NCBI GenBank assembly: GCA_028869725.1
Contig: JAGWRJ010000527.1
Location: 1 to 15,965, forward strand
DNA length: 15,965 bases
Direction: 5' to 3'
Source: Alphaproteobacteria bacterium
Lineage (GTDB): Bacteria; Pseudomonadota; Alphaproteobacteria; Micropepsales; Micropepsaceae
Below are positions 1-6,331 of the stretch, in pieces. The position numbers and the translations under genes are program-made. The notes beneath the pieces are model-generated. The model saw only the letters and a list, made by a program, of their open reading frames with translations, was not told where the DNA came from and did no database searches. Each line of letters opens with the position of its first letter. Positions within the stretch are counted from its first letter, which is position 1.

Positions 1-1815
1 CGCCGCGTCCTCGGACACGCCGTCGCGCACGGCTTCGACGATCTGTGCCTTGGTGACGCGACCGAGATAGGTCCGCGCCGTCGGCCGCCAATGCGCCGTC
101 ATGTCGAGCGACACGGCTTGCGCCAGCCTGTCCGCCGTCGCTAGCGCGCGAGGCTTGCGGTCCCACGGCTGCTTGACCGCGAACACGGTGAGCGCGGCGC
201 AATGCGCGAACAGGCTCATGCGGTTGTCATAGTCGAGCGCAACCACGAAACCCCACAACGCGCCCGCATCCTGGGGCATCCGTGCGGCCCAAGTGGCATG
301 ACGATCCGCCAACGCCTTGCCCGCCTCAGTGTCCTCGATCCCGTCTGCGTGACCGCCGAGCGGCGCACTGACAGCGGTGAGATCGAGGCACGATCCGGTG
401 TCGTGGCCGCGATAGAAGGTTTGCGCGGCCAGTGCATGGGTGACGACGATCATCGCCACGTCCGGGTTTTCGCCCAAGGCGAGGCGCAAACCGAGCGTGC
501 GATGGGCGGTGAGGTCGCGGATGAGAAGATCGGACAGCGGCTTGCCGTCATCCGTATCCTCGTCCTCCGCCGTCTCCACATCGGAACCCGGCTGTGCGTC
601 CGTGACGATCTCGCTGTCCTCGGCCGCGGTGTAACCCGTCTCGGCGTCCGGTTCTGGAGTCTCGTCCTCGGGCCGCACAAAGCCGCGTTCGATGCGGACT
701 GCGCCGTCATGGTTCAGCACCACGAACACGCCGCTGCGGGCAACGGCGTCCGGCTCGTAAACATATTGCCGTTCGGACAGCCGCTCGATCTCGGCCTCAA
801 GCGCGCCAAATTTGGCGTCCACCTCGTCCGCCAGTTCCTCCGCGCCGTCATATTGTTCATTGAGCGCGTCGAACTCCGCTTGCACGGCGTCGAGCCGTTC
901 CTGATCCTCCGGTGTGAGGTCCACCGGCTGCGGGTAGGTGCGATGCAGGCCGTGCGCGTGTGGGAAGTCGATGAAGGCTTGCGCCCATTTCCAACCTTCC
1001 GCCCGAACCTCCTCCGCGATCCGTTCCAGCTTTTCCAGCGCCAGCCGGTCGAGCAACGCACCGTCCTCGAAATAGCCGCCGTCGTCGTCGGAGAACAGGT
1101 CACGCAGGATCACACCGCCCGCTTCCGTATAGGCGTCGGCGCCGACGAAGGCGGCGCGCCGGTCGCTCGCCCGCACATGCGTTTCCGTCATCATGCGGCG
1201 GATGCTGTGCGGCTCCTTGTTCCAAGAGAGGTTGTCGTAAACCTGCTCCTGCCGAGCGTGATCCTCGCTGATGGCGAAAGCCGTCAACTGGTCGAGGGTT
1301 AATCCGCCATCCCGATAGACCTGCATCAGCCTCGGGCTGATCGCGCCGAGGCGCAGGCGCTGGCGCACGACATGCGGCGTCACGCCGAACCGCGCGGCGA
1401 TTTCCTCCGCGCCGAAGCCCTGCTCGTCGGCCAGCCGCTTGAACGCCTCGAACTGGTCGGCGGGATGCAGCGGCTCACGGACCACGTTTTCCGCAAGGCT
1501 TACTTCTTCCTCGTCGCCCTCGTTGATGAGGCACGGGACGGCGTAGCTCTTGGCGATGGCTTTCCGCTTCGCCAACAGCTTCAAGGCCGCGAGCCTGCGC
1601 CCGCCGCCGGTGACGCTGAACTTGCCGGTTTCCATGCCGTCCGCGTTCAGGACGGGCCGGACGGACAAGCTCTGCAACAGGCCATGCGCGGCGATGCTCG
1701 CTGCCAGTTCCTCGATCCCTGCGTCCCGGCCGGTGCGGCGGACATTCTTGTCGGACGCCACCAGCTTCGCCAGCGGCACGTCCCGAATGATGGTGGTGGT
1801 TTGGATGTTCGTCAT
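1..1815 (-). CDS. Large ParB-like partition/nuclease-domain protein of a mobile element (partial, C-terminus off the left edge)
   Basis: Reading the minus strand from the ATG at 1815 gives 605 codons with no stop, so the gene continues beyond the window. The start follows a good ribosome site (AAAGGAGA, about 7 nt upstream). The first 160 residues look like the ParB/Spo0J N-terminal domain: DVPLAKLVASDKNVR near 12-26, a GGGRRLAALKLL box at 70-81 where classical ParB has GERR, ENVVREPLHPADQFEAF at 109-125, and a helix-turn-helix near 136-157 (AEEIAARFGVTPHVVRQRL). The rest is unlike chromosomal ParB, which is about 300 residues: a charged coiled-coil-like stretch near 310-350, a very acidic segment (many D/E) after about 390, and a further domain. 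Such long ParB-like proteins are known on integrative elements and plasmids, where they are thought to aid maintenance or act as regulators. The exact job here is inferred. It is divergent from the other element genes. Confidence 0.9.
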   Translation of the reverse strand, partial: MTNIQTTTIIRDVPLAKLVASDKNVRRTGRDAGIEELAASIAAHGLLQSLSVRPVLNADGMETGKFSVTGGGRRLAALKLLAKRKAIAKSYAVPCLINEGDEEEVSLAENVVREPLHPADQFEAFKRLADEQGFGAEEIAARFGVTPHVVRQRLRLGAISPRLMQVYRDGGLTLDQLTAFAISEDHARQEQVYDNLSWNKEPHSIRRMMTETHVRASDRRAAFVGADAYTEAGGVILRDLFSDDDGGYFEDGALLDRLALEKLERIAEEVRAEGWKWAQAFIDFPHAHGLHRTYPQPVDLTPEDQERLDAVQAEFDALNEQYDGAEELADEVDAKFGALEAEIERLSERQYVYEPDAVARSGVFVVLNHDGAVRIERGFVRPEDETPEPDAETGYTAAEDSEIVTDAQPGSDVETAEDEDTDDGKPLSDLLIRDLTAHRTLGLRLALGENPDVAMIVVTHALAAQTFYRGHDTGSCLDLTAVSAPLGGHADGIEDTEAGKALADRHATWAARMPQDAGALWGFVVALDYDNRMSLFAHCAALTVFAVKQPWDRKPRALATADRLAQAVSLDMTAHWRPTARTYLGRVTKAQIVEAVRDGVSEDAA

Positions 1816-2163
1816 AACAGTCTCCTTTGGGTTGGGGTGTCAGCGCAGCGCTGCGCTGCACCCCTGCCCGTCGGCGAGACCGGGGTAGCAAGGGCAAGGG
1901 CGGCCGGGATGGAGGGGGATCACCCGGCCTGCACGGAGCCGAAGGCGCAGGAAGGTCGGGGAAACCGTCCCGGCCGGCGCCGGCAGGCCGGCGCTTTACC
2001 CTTGCGCCGCGCAAGGGCGGAGCCCTTAGCAAATCGTCTTGTTCACGGTGACGGGCGCCGTTGTCGCCATCGGCGAAAAATGTACGCCACCGGCGTCGGA
2101 AGAAGACATGCGTTTCTATTGGCCGCCGAGCGCGCGATGCGTGCCTTGGCGTAGAAACGGAGG
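1816..2163 (-). promoter_or_regulatory. Hairpin-rich leader/promoter region of the ParB-like gene
   Basis: About 350 bases without a credible gene lie upstream of the ParB-like gene. They hold a run of inverted repeats: an 18-bp perfect palindrome at 1841-1858; 7-bp arms at 1902-1908 and 1923-1929; 8-bp arms at 1977-1984 and 1987-1994; 9-bp arms at 1999-2007 and 2009-2017; and 6-bp arms at 2013-2018 and 2022-2027. The last two pairs share bases and cannot form together. Further out, CGTTTCTA at 2111-2118 is mirrored by TAGAAACG at 2152-2159. As a transcript on the minus strand this would be a strongly folded 5' leader. Operators, an RNA regulator or a transfer-related site are all possible, and none is shown. 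Confidence 0.5.
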
Positions 2164-2165
2164 GT

Positions 2166-2199
2166 GCCGCAACGTAGCGCGTTATTCCACGCTTGCGGC
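2166..2199 (+). promoter_or_regulatory. Inverted repeat ending at the start codon of the small hypothetical gene
   Basis: GCCGCAA at 2166-2172 pairs with TTGCGGC at 2193-2199, and an inner CGT/ACG pairing can lengthen the stem. The right arm touches the ATG at 2200. In mRNA it could limit ribosome access; in DNA it could be an operator. It is not followed by a T run, so it is not a typical terminator. Confidence 0.35.
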
Positions 2200-2436
2200 A
2201 TGAGACACGCATTCAGGCGACATCGCCGCTTCGATATCCGGCCGGATGAAATTCCCGGCGATCTCTACGACTATGCGCGGCCACCCCCACCGCGTCCGGG
2301 CCGCAAGCGGGACGATCCGCCGATCAAGGTCACGGACGATTGGCCCGCGATGGTGCCGACCACGGAGGCGGAGCTGCGGGTCATGGAAGCGCATCTGGGC
2401 GACGTGCTGGACGAAATCTTCGGGCCGCTGCCCTGA
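2200..2436 (+). CDS. Small conserved-looking hypothetical protein of the mobile element
   Basis: A 78-residue protein from the ATG at 2200. It begins basic (MRHAFRRHRRFDIRPDEIP), has a proline-rich stretch (YARPPPPRPGRKRDDPP, near 23-39) and ends in an acidic helix (EAELRVMEAHLGDVLDEIFGPLP). No signal peptide or membrane segment is visible. I do not recognise a named family; from memory, similar short proteins sit beside ParB-like genes on alphaproteobacterial integrative elements, but I cannot verify this here. The start is uncertain: an in-frame GTG at 2164 follows GGAG too closely, while the ATG at 2200 has no clear ribosome site and abuts the 3' arm of a 7-bp hairpin (2166-2172 with 2193-2199). 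Codon use matches the surrounding element. Confidence 0.6.
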   Translation: MRHAFRRHRRFDIRPDEIPGDLYDYARPPPPRPGRKRDDPPIKVTDDWPAMVPTTEAELRVMEAHLGDVLDEIFGPLP

Positions 2437-2457
2437 TTCTTCGCGACAAACAGGAAC

Positions 2458-2489
2458 TTGATTTGTGAGTCAATATGACGTACATATTG
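2458..2489 (+). promoter_or_regulatory. Promoter/operator of the toxin-antitoxin-recombinase operon
   Basis: CAATATG at 2471-2477 and CATATTG at 2483-2489 form 7-bp inverted arms around a 5-nt centre. A weak -35 (TTGATT, 2458-2463) and an AT-rich -10 candidate inside the palindrome (TACATA, 2481-2486, 17-nt spacing) place the operator over the promoter. Ribbon-helix-helix antitoxins of this kind usually bind such palindromes and repress their own operon, so this is the best operator candidate; binding is inferred. Confidence 0.55.
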
Positions 2490-2522
2490 GGCGGATTGGA
2501 TGTTTTGTCAGGAGCAGGTCCG

Positions 2523-2828
2523 ATGCCGCGCAAGGAAGCGAAAGCCGAACGGAAGACGCCCAACCGGGAGGAGCGTCTCGGATTCCGGCTGGATGAAGAG
2601 AGCAAAGATTTGATCGAGCGGGCGGCCCATCTGTCTCGGCGCAAGGTGAGCGATTTCTGCGTCACCGCGCTAGTCGATACCGCGCGCCGGACCATCGCCG
2701 AGCATGAGACGCTTGCGCTATCCGATCGCGATCGCAAGGCGTTCTTCGATGCGCTCATCAATCCGCCCGAGCCGAGCGAACGGCTCCAGCGCGCGCTGGC
2801 TGAGCACAAGCGGCGCGTGGCGTCCTGA
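2523..2828 (+). CDS. DUF1778 ribbon-helix-helix antitoxin (TacA-like)
   Basis: A 101-residue protein. The start at ATG 2523 is chosen over earlier in-frame codons because AGGAG sits 8 nt upstream and the family pattern begins here. Residues about 17-55 (ERLGFRLDEESKDLIERAAHLSRRKVSDFCVTALVDTA, split here as the beta-strand plus two helices of a ribbon-helix-helix fold) would dimerise and bind DNA. The C-terminal part (LSDRDRKAFFDALINPPEPSERL) matches the toxin-neutralising tail of DUF1778 antitoxins. The next gene, two bases away, is a GNAT acetyltransferase, the usual partner toxin. It probably represses its own promoter at the palindrome upstream and wraps the toxin to block it. With the recombinase in the same operon it may also control that gene. 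Confidence 0.88.
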   Translation: MPRKEAKAERKTPNREERLGFRLDEESKDLIERAAHLSRRKVSDFCVTALVDTARRTIAEHETLALSDRDRKAFFDALINPPEPSERLQRALAEHKRRVAS

Positions 2829-2830
2829 CG

Positions 2831-3352
2831 ATGGCGGTGCGCCGGCCGGATTTGCGGATTGAGGCGCTTGCGCCGCATCACGACCGGAGTGGCTTCTCCT
2901 GTGGGATCGACAGCCTCGATCGTTATTTCAGGACTCAGGCCGGCCAGGATGTCCGGCGCAAGGCGAACGGCGTCTTCGTGCTCGTCGAGCCGGATCGGCC
3001 GGATGTGGTGCTAGGTTACTATACGCTCTGCGCTACCGGCTTGCCGCACGGCGACGTTCCCGTCGCGGCGCGCAAGCATGTTCCGCGCTATCCGCTGGTG
3101 AGCGCCATCCTCGTGGGACGGCTGGCGGTCTGTGAAGCGAGACAGGGCCAGCGCCTGGGGGCGATGCTTCTCGCAGACGCCGTGCGCCGCACCTATGCGA
3201 CCGTCTCGACGGTCGGCGCGTCGATGCTGGTGGTGGACGCGATCAACGAGCGTGCCGCCGCCTTCTATGAGGGCAACGGCTTTTTGCGGCTGCCGGACTC
3301 GCTGCGCCTCGTGCTGCCGATGGATGTCATCAAGGGAATGGTAAAGTCATGA
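2831..3352 (+). CDS. GNAT-family acetyltransferase toxin (TacT-like)
   Basis: A 173-residue protein starting two bases after the antitoxin stop. The order and spacing are typical of DUF1778-GNAT toxin-antitoxin pairs, whose toxins acetylate the amino group of charged aminoacyl-tRNA and halt translation. Visible GNAT features are the strand GYYTLCATG (62-70), the acetyl-CoA loop region RLAVCEARQGQRLGAMLL (97-114, a Q/R-x-x-G-x-G/A type motif), the strand MLVVDAINERAAAFY (132-146), and Tyr146 in the FYEGNGF motif, where TacT-type toxins carry their catalytic Tyr. Length agrees with the family. Its last codons overlap the recombinase start by four bases (ATGA). Substrate tRNA cannot be read from the sequence. 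Confidence 0.88.
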   Translation: MAVRRPDLRIEALAPHHDRSGFSCGIDSLDRYFRTQAGQDVRRKANGVFVLVEPDRPDVVLGYYTLCATGLPHGDVPVAARKHVPRYPLVSAILVGRLAVCEARQGQRLGAMLLADAVRRTYATVSTVGASMLVVDAINERAAAFYEGNGFLRLPDSLRLVLPMDVIKGMVKS

Positions 3353-5007
3353 CCGATACCGCGGCGAAATCCGCTGACGTGACGGCCGCAATACCCACCG
3401 CCAAGGCGGCTCTCTATCTCCGTGTCTCGACCGGCCGGCAGGCGGAGAGCGATCTCTCCATCCCCGATCAGCGCCGGCAGATCACGGCTTACTGCGCGGC
3501 CAAGGGTTGGGATGTGGCGGCCGAATATGTCGAGCCGGGCAATACCGCCACCGATGACCGGCGGCCGGCGTTCCAGGCGATGATCGACGCCGCGCTGGTG
3601 AAGCCGCCAACCTTCACCGTCATCATCGTCCACTCCTTCTCGCGCTTCTTCCGTGACCAATTCCAGTTCGAGTTCTATGTGCGCAAGCTCGCCAAGAACG
3701 GCATCCGGCTGATCTCCATCACGCAAGACCTCGGCGATGATCCGATGAGTGTGATGATGCGACAGATCATGACGCTGTTCGACGAATATCAATCGAAAGA
3801 AAACGCTAAGCACACGCTGCGCGCGATGAAGGAGAATGCCCGCCAGGGGTTCTGGAACGGCGCGCTGCCGCCGATCGGTTATCGCATCGTGGCGTCCGAA
3901 CAGCGCGGCGCGAAAACGAAGAAGAAGCTGGAGATCGATCCGGTTCACGCCGAGACGGTGCGCCTGATCTACAAGCTGGCCCTGGTTGGCGACGGTGAGA
4001 GCGGACCGCTGGGCGTCAAGGCAATCGCGACCTGGCTCAACGAGCACGATGTTCGGACGCGCGACGGCGGCCGTTGGGGCGTCGCATCCGTGCATCTCGT
4101 CCTTACGCGCGAGACCTACGTCGGCCGCCACCATTTCAACACCCGCGACCACAGGACCAAGGCGGCGAAGCCGAAGGGCGAGCACGCCATCATGGCGGTG
4201 CCGCCCATCGTCACCGAGGCGGAGTTTACGGCCGTGCGGGATCACTTGAAGGCGCGCAGTTCACAATGGATGGCGCCGCGCGCCGTCAGTGGCCCAACGC
4301 TGCTGACGGGCATCTGCTTCTGCGCCGCTTGCGGCGGCGCGATGACGCTACGCACCGGAAAAGGCAGCTCCGGCGGCCACTATCGTTACTACACCTGCTC
4401 GACCAAGGCGCGGCAGGGCGGGACGGGGTGCCGTGGCCTCACTGTGCCGATGGACAAGCTCGACCGGGCGGTGGCCGACCACCTTGAATGGCGGCTGCTC
4501 GATCCGCAGCGGATGGCGCTCATGATGGGCGAGCTGCTCGACCGTCGTGAAGAATGGGTGGAGCGGCGACATGGGCACATTACTGAACTGCGTCAGCGCT
4601 CGGCCGAAGCTGAAGCCAAGCTAAAGCGTCTCTACGAGGCGATCGAGAATGGCATCGTCAACATGGCGGACCCGTCGCTCAAGGATCGTGTCACCGAATT
4701 GACGAGCATCCGCGATCAGGCTGTCGCCGATGCCGAGCGCGCAACCGCCGCAGTCGAGAGACTCGGACCGGCGATCACGTCCAACAGCCTGAGAACATTT
4801 GTTCTCGCGGCACGCCGCAAGCTGCGGAACGAAGATGGAACTTTCCGGCGGGACCATTTGCGCGCGCTGGCGCAGCGCGTCGAGGTCGTCGATCGCAGCG
4901 AGGTTCACATAATGGGTTCAAAGACCGAGCTTTTGCGGACTCTCGTCGCTGCTGCGAGCGTAGATTCGGCGACTCTTGGCGTTCGCAGTTTGGTATGCCC
5001 TTCCTGA
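3349..5007 (+). CDS. Large serine recombinase/integrase, 3' end cut by an IS481-family element
   Basis: A 552-residue protein whose start overlaps the GNAT toxin stop (ATGA), implying coupled translation. The N-terminal resolvase domain has YLRVSTGRQ with the nucleophile at Ser27 and the arginine motif VHSFSRFFRDQ (94-104). The recombinase domain spans about 165-310. A zinc ribbon has Cys325, Cys328, Cys350 and Cys361, and a coiled coil lies near 395-475. This is the layout of large serine integrases, which move elements between attP and attB. The gene stops at 5007, within 13 bases of the left end of an insertion sequence. Removing the IS and one copy of the flanking GTA (4993-4995, 6293-6295) joins codon 549 in frame to PKWRARKDSNL and a TGA at 6329-6331. 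The present protein therefore lacks about 11 native residues and has CPS instead. Whether it stays active is unknown. Confidence 0.92.
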   Translation: MTDTAAKSADVTAAIPTAKAALYLRVSTGRQAESDLSIPDQRRQITAYCAAKGWDVAAEYVEPGNTATDDRRPAFQAMIDAALVKPPTFTVIIVHSFSRFFRDQFQFEFYVRKLAKNGIRLISITQDLGDDPMSVMMRQIMTLFDEYQSKENAKHTLRAMKENARQGFWNGALPPIGYRIVASEQRGAKTKKKLEIDPVHAETVRLIYKLALVGDGESGPLGVKAIATWLNEHDVRTRDGGRWGVASVHLVLTRETYVGRHHFNTRDHRTKAAKPKGEHAIMAVPPIVTEAEFTAVRDHLKARSSQWMAPRAVSGPTLLTGICFCAACGGAMTLRTGKGSSGGHYRYYTCSTKARQGGTGCRGLTVPMDKLDRAVADHLEWRLLDPQRMALMMGELLDRREEWVERRHGHITELRQRSAEAEAKLKRLYEAIENGIVNMADPSLKDRVTELTSIRDQAVADAERATAAVERLGPAITSNSLRTFVLAARRKLRNEDGTFRRDHLRALAQRVEVVDRSEVHIMGSKTELLRTLVAAASVDSATLGVRSLVCPS

Positions 5008-5010
5008 GAG

Positions 5011-5046
5011 ATGGGTGACAGTTCATTCCGGGCACATGGGTGACAC
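5011..5046 (+). repeat. Left inverted repeat core of the IS481-family element
   Basis: It contains two copies of the decamer ATGGGTGACA, at 5011-5020 and 5036-5045, 25 bp apart. It matches the right end in inverted orientation with few differences over 36 bp. The repeated decamers are likely transposase binding sites. Confidence 0.85.
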
Positions 5047-5074
5047 AATTGGGCATTTGCGGGGAGGACGCGCG

Positions 5075-6262
5075 ATGCCCTGGAAGGTGTGCCAACCCAT
5101 GGAAGAACGGATGAAGTTTGTGGCCCGTCTGATGGACGGTGAGAAGATGGCGGGGCTCTGTCGGGAGTTCGGGATTTCCCGGAAGACCGGCTACAAGATC
5201 CTGAACCGATATCAGGATTGCGGCCTGGAGGCGCTGACTGATCGCTCCCGACGGCCATATCGCCAGGCCAATCAGCTTCCCTTCCAGATCGAGAGCCTGA
5301 TCATCCGGCTCAAGCAGGACAGGTCCTCCTGGGGTGCTCCCAAGATCCGTGAGAAGCTTCGCCAGCTCTATCCGGACGTTCATACGCCGGCCATCAGCAC
5401 AGTTCACGCCGTCCTTGACCGCCACGGCCTCGTCAAGCGCCGCCGGCGGCGTCGGCCAAGCCCCCAAGGCACGCCGCTTTCCAAAGCCGTCGAGCCCAAT
5501 GCCCTGTGGTGCGCCGATTACAAGGGCGAGTTCATGCTGACCAACAAGCGTTACTGCTACCCCCTGACCATCACGGACTTCTCAAGCCGATATCTGATCG
5601 CCTGCGAGGCGCTGTCGACCACCAAGGAGACCTACGCGTTCACTATTTTCGAGCGTGTTTTCAAGGAGTTCGGCCTGCCCAAGGCCATCCGCACCGACAA
5701 TGGTGTGCCGTTCGCAAGTCCCAATTCGCTGTTCAACCTTTCCAAGCTGTCCGTCTGGTGGCTTCGCCTCGGCATCGACATCGAGCGCATCAAGCCCGGC
5801 TGCCCTCAGCAGAATGGCCGCCATGAACGCATGCACCTGACCTTGAAGCTCGAGACCACCAAACCGGCTGGTGCCAATTTCCTGCAGCAGCAGGCCAGAT
5901 TCGACGACTTCATCGACTACTTCAACACCGAGCGCCCGCACCAGGCGATCGACATGCGATATCCCGCCGATCTCTATCGGCCCTCCGACCGACCCTATCA
6001 GGGCCTCCCACCGCTCGATTACCCGTTCCACGACAAGGCCGTCACCGTCACAACCTGCGGCCGGATTTGCTTCAATCGGCGCAAAATCAATCTCAGCCTG
6101 GTCTTTGCCGGCCAGACCGTCGGCATCAAACAGGTCGAAGACCGCATTTGGCTCGTCAGCTTCATGCACTATGATTTGGGATATTTCGACGACGAGAGCT
6201 GCAGGATGGAACCACTTCAAAACCCATTCGGGCCGAAAGTGTTACCCATGTCATCGGTATAA
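5075..6262 (+). CDS. IS481-family transposase (DDE, complete)
   Basis: A 395-residue protein. The ATG at 5075 is preferred to an in-frame open stretch back to 4976, because GGGGAGG lies 8 nt upstream and MPWKVCQPMEERMKFVARL is a typical IS481 transposase beginning. Residues about 20-50 form a helix-turn-helix (LCREFGISRKTGYKI). The rve integrase core follows with Asp148 (WCADYKGEF), Asp208 (RTDNGVPF) and Glu251 (QQNGRHERM), a complete DDE triad for cut-and-paste or copying transposition. A second basic segment (KRRRRRR, 121-127) precedes the core. The C-terminal part, with ERPHQAIDMRYPADLYRPS, is also typical. The stop lies inside the right inverted repeat. No frameshift or internal stop is seen, so the element may still be active. 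Confidence 0.95.
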   Translation: MPWKVCQPMEERMKFVARLMDGEKMAGLCREFGISRKTGYKILNRYQDCGLEALTDRSRRPYRQANQLPFQIESLIIRLKQDRSSWGAPKIREKLRQLYPDVHTPAISTVHAVLDRHGLVKRRRRRRPSPQGTPLSKAVEPNALWCADYKGEFMLTNKRYCYPLTITDFSSRYLIACEALSTTKETYAFTIFERVFKEFGLPKAIRTDNGVPFASPNSLFNLSKLSVWWLRLGIDIERIKPGCPQQNGRHERMHLTLKLETTKPAGANFLQQQARFDDFIDYFNTERPHQAIDMRYPADLYRPSDRPYQGLPPLDYPFHDKAVTVTTCGRICFNRRKINLSLVFAGQTVGIKQVEDRIWLVSFMHYDLGYFDDESCRMEPLQNPFGPKVLPMSSV

Positions 6263-6274
6263 ACTGTCACCTAT
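6239..6274 (-). repeat. Right inverted repeat core of the IS481-family element
   Basis: Read on the minus strand it starts ATAGGTGACAG (6274 downward), and a second copy, ATGGGTAACA, starts at 6249. The 25-bp offset equals that of the left end. The transposase stop codon lies within it. Confidence 0.85.
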
Positions 6275-6295
6275 GTGACCGGAATGGACCCCGTA

Positions 6296-6331
6296 CCGAA
6301 ATGGCGCGCCCGAAAGGATTCGAACCTCTGA
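6296..6331 (+). pseudogene. Detached 3' tail of the serine recombinase gene, overlapping the tRNA-Arg 3' end
   Basis: In the frame set by the GTA at 6293-6295 the plus strand reads PKWRARKDSNL and a stop at 6329-6331. Joined to codon 549 of the recombinase (SLV) it gives a natural ending, SLVPKWRARKDSNL. From TGG at 6302 on, these codons are antisense to the CCA end and T-arm of the tRNA. This is my reconstruction: deletion of a 1300-bp unit restores one unbroken frame. Comparison with an uninterrupted relative would settle it. Confidence 0.65.
6302..6331. other. Probable attachment site (att core) of the element in the tRNA-Arg 3' end
   Basis: Element genes stop and chromosomal genes begin at the tRNA 3' end, and the recombinase frame appears to have read through the CCA end into the T-arm. 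Many integrative elements use the 3' part of a tRNA gene and rebuild it on insertion. The partner copy would lie beyond the left edge, so the core length cannot be measured. Large serine recombinases use tRNA genes less often than tyrosine integrases do, so the assignment is inferred. Confidence 0.5.

Larger units (their letters stand above)
4996..6292 (+). mobile_element. IS481-family insertion sequence (intact)
   Basis: An element of about 1.3 kb with one transposase gene and matching ends. The inverted repeats align from 5011 inward on the left and from 6274 inward on the right: AT-G/A-GGTGACAGTT, AT-CCG, ACATGGGT-G/A-ACAC. Outside these, CCCTTCC (4998-5004) and CCATTCC (reverse of 6281-6287) lie at equal distance, so the true ends reach a little further. 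Exact termini are uncertain. GTA flanks both sides (4993-4995 and 6293-6295) and would be a 3-bp target duplication, shorter than the family's usual range. The insertion lies in the last codons of the recombinase gene. Confidence 0.85.

Noticed and set aside
202..2154. Long plus-strand open frames (202-1302 and 1372-2154)
   Set aside because: They are antisense to the ParB-like gene, which has clear domains and a good ribosome site; their translations show no recognisable family.
1475..2212. Minus-strand frame of 245 codons across the parB leader
   Set aside because: It overlaps the ParB-like gene in another frame, and its translation is Arg/Pro-rich and low in complexity.
3265..4245. Minus-strand frame of 326 codons opposite the recombinase
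   Set aside because: Shadow of the serine recombinase, whose catalytic motifs are on the plus strand.
4976..5074. Upstream extension of the IS transposase
   Set aside because: It would begin outside the IS within the recombinase gene; ATG 5075 has a strong ribosome site and family start.
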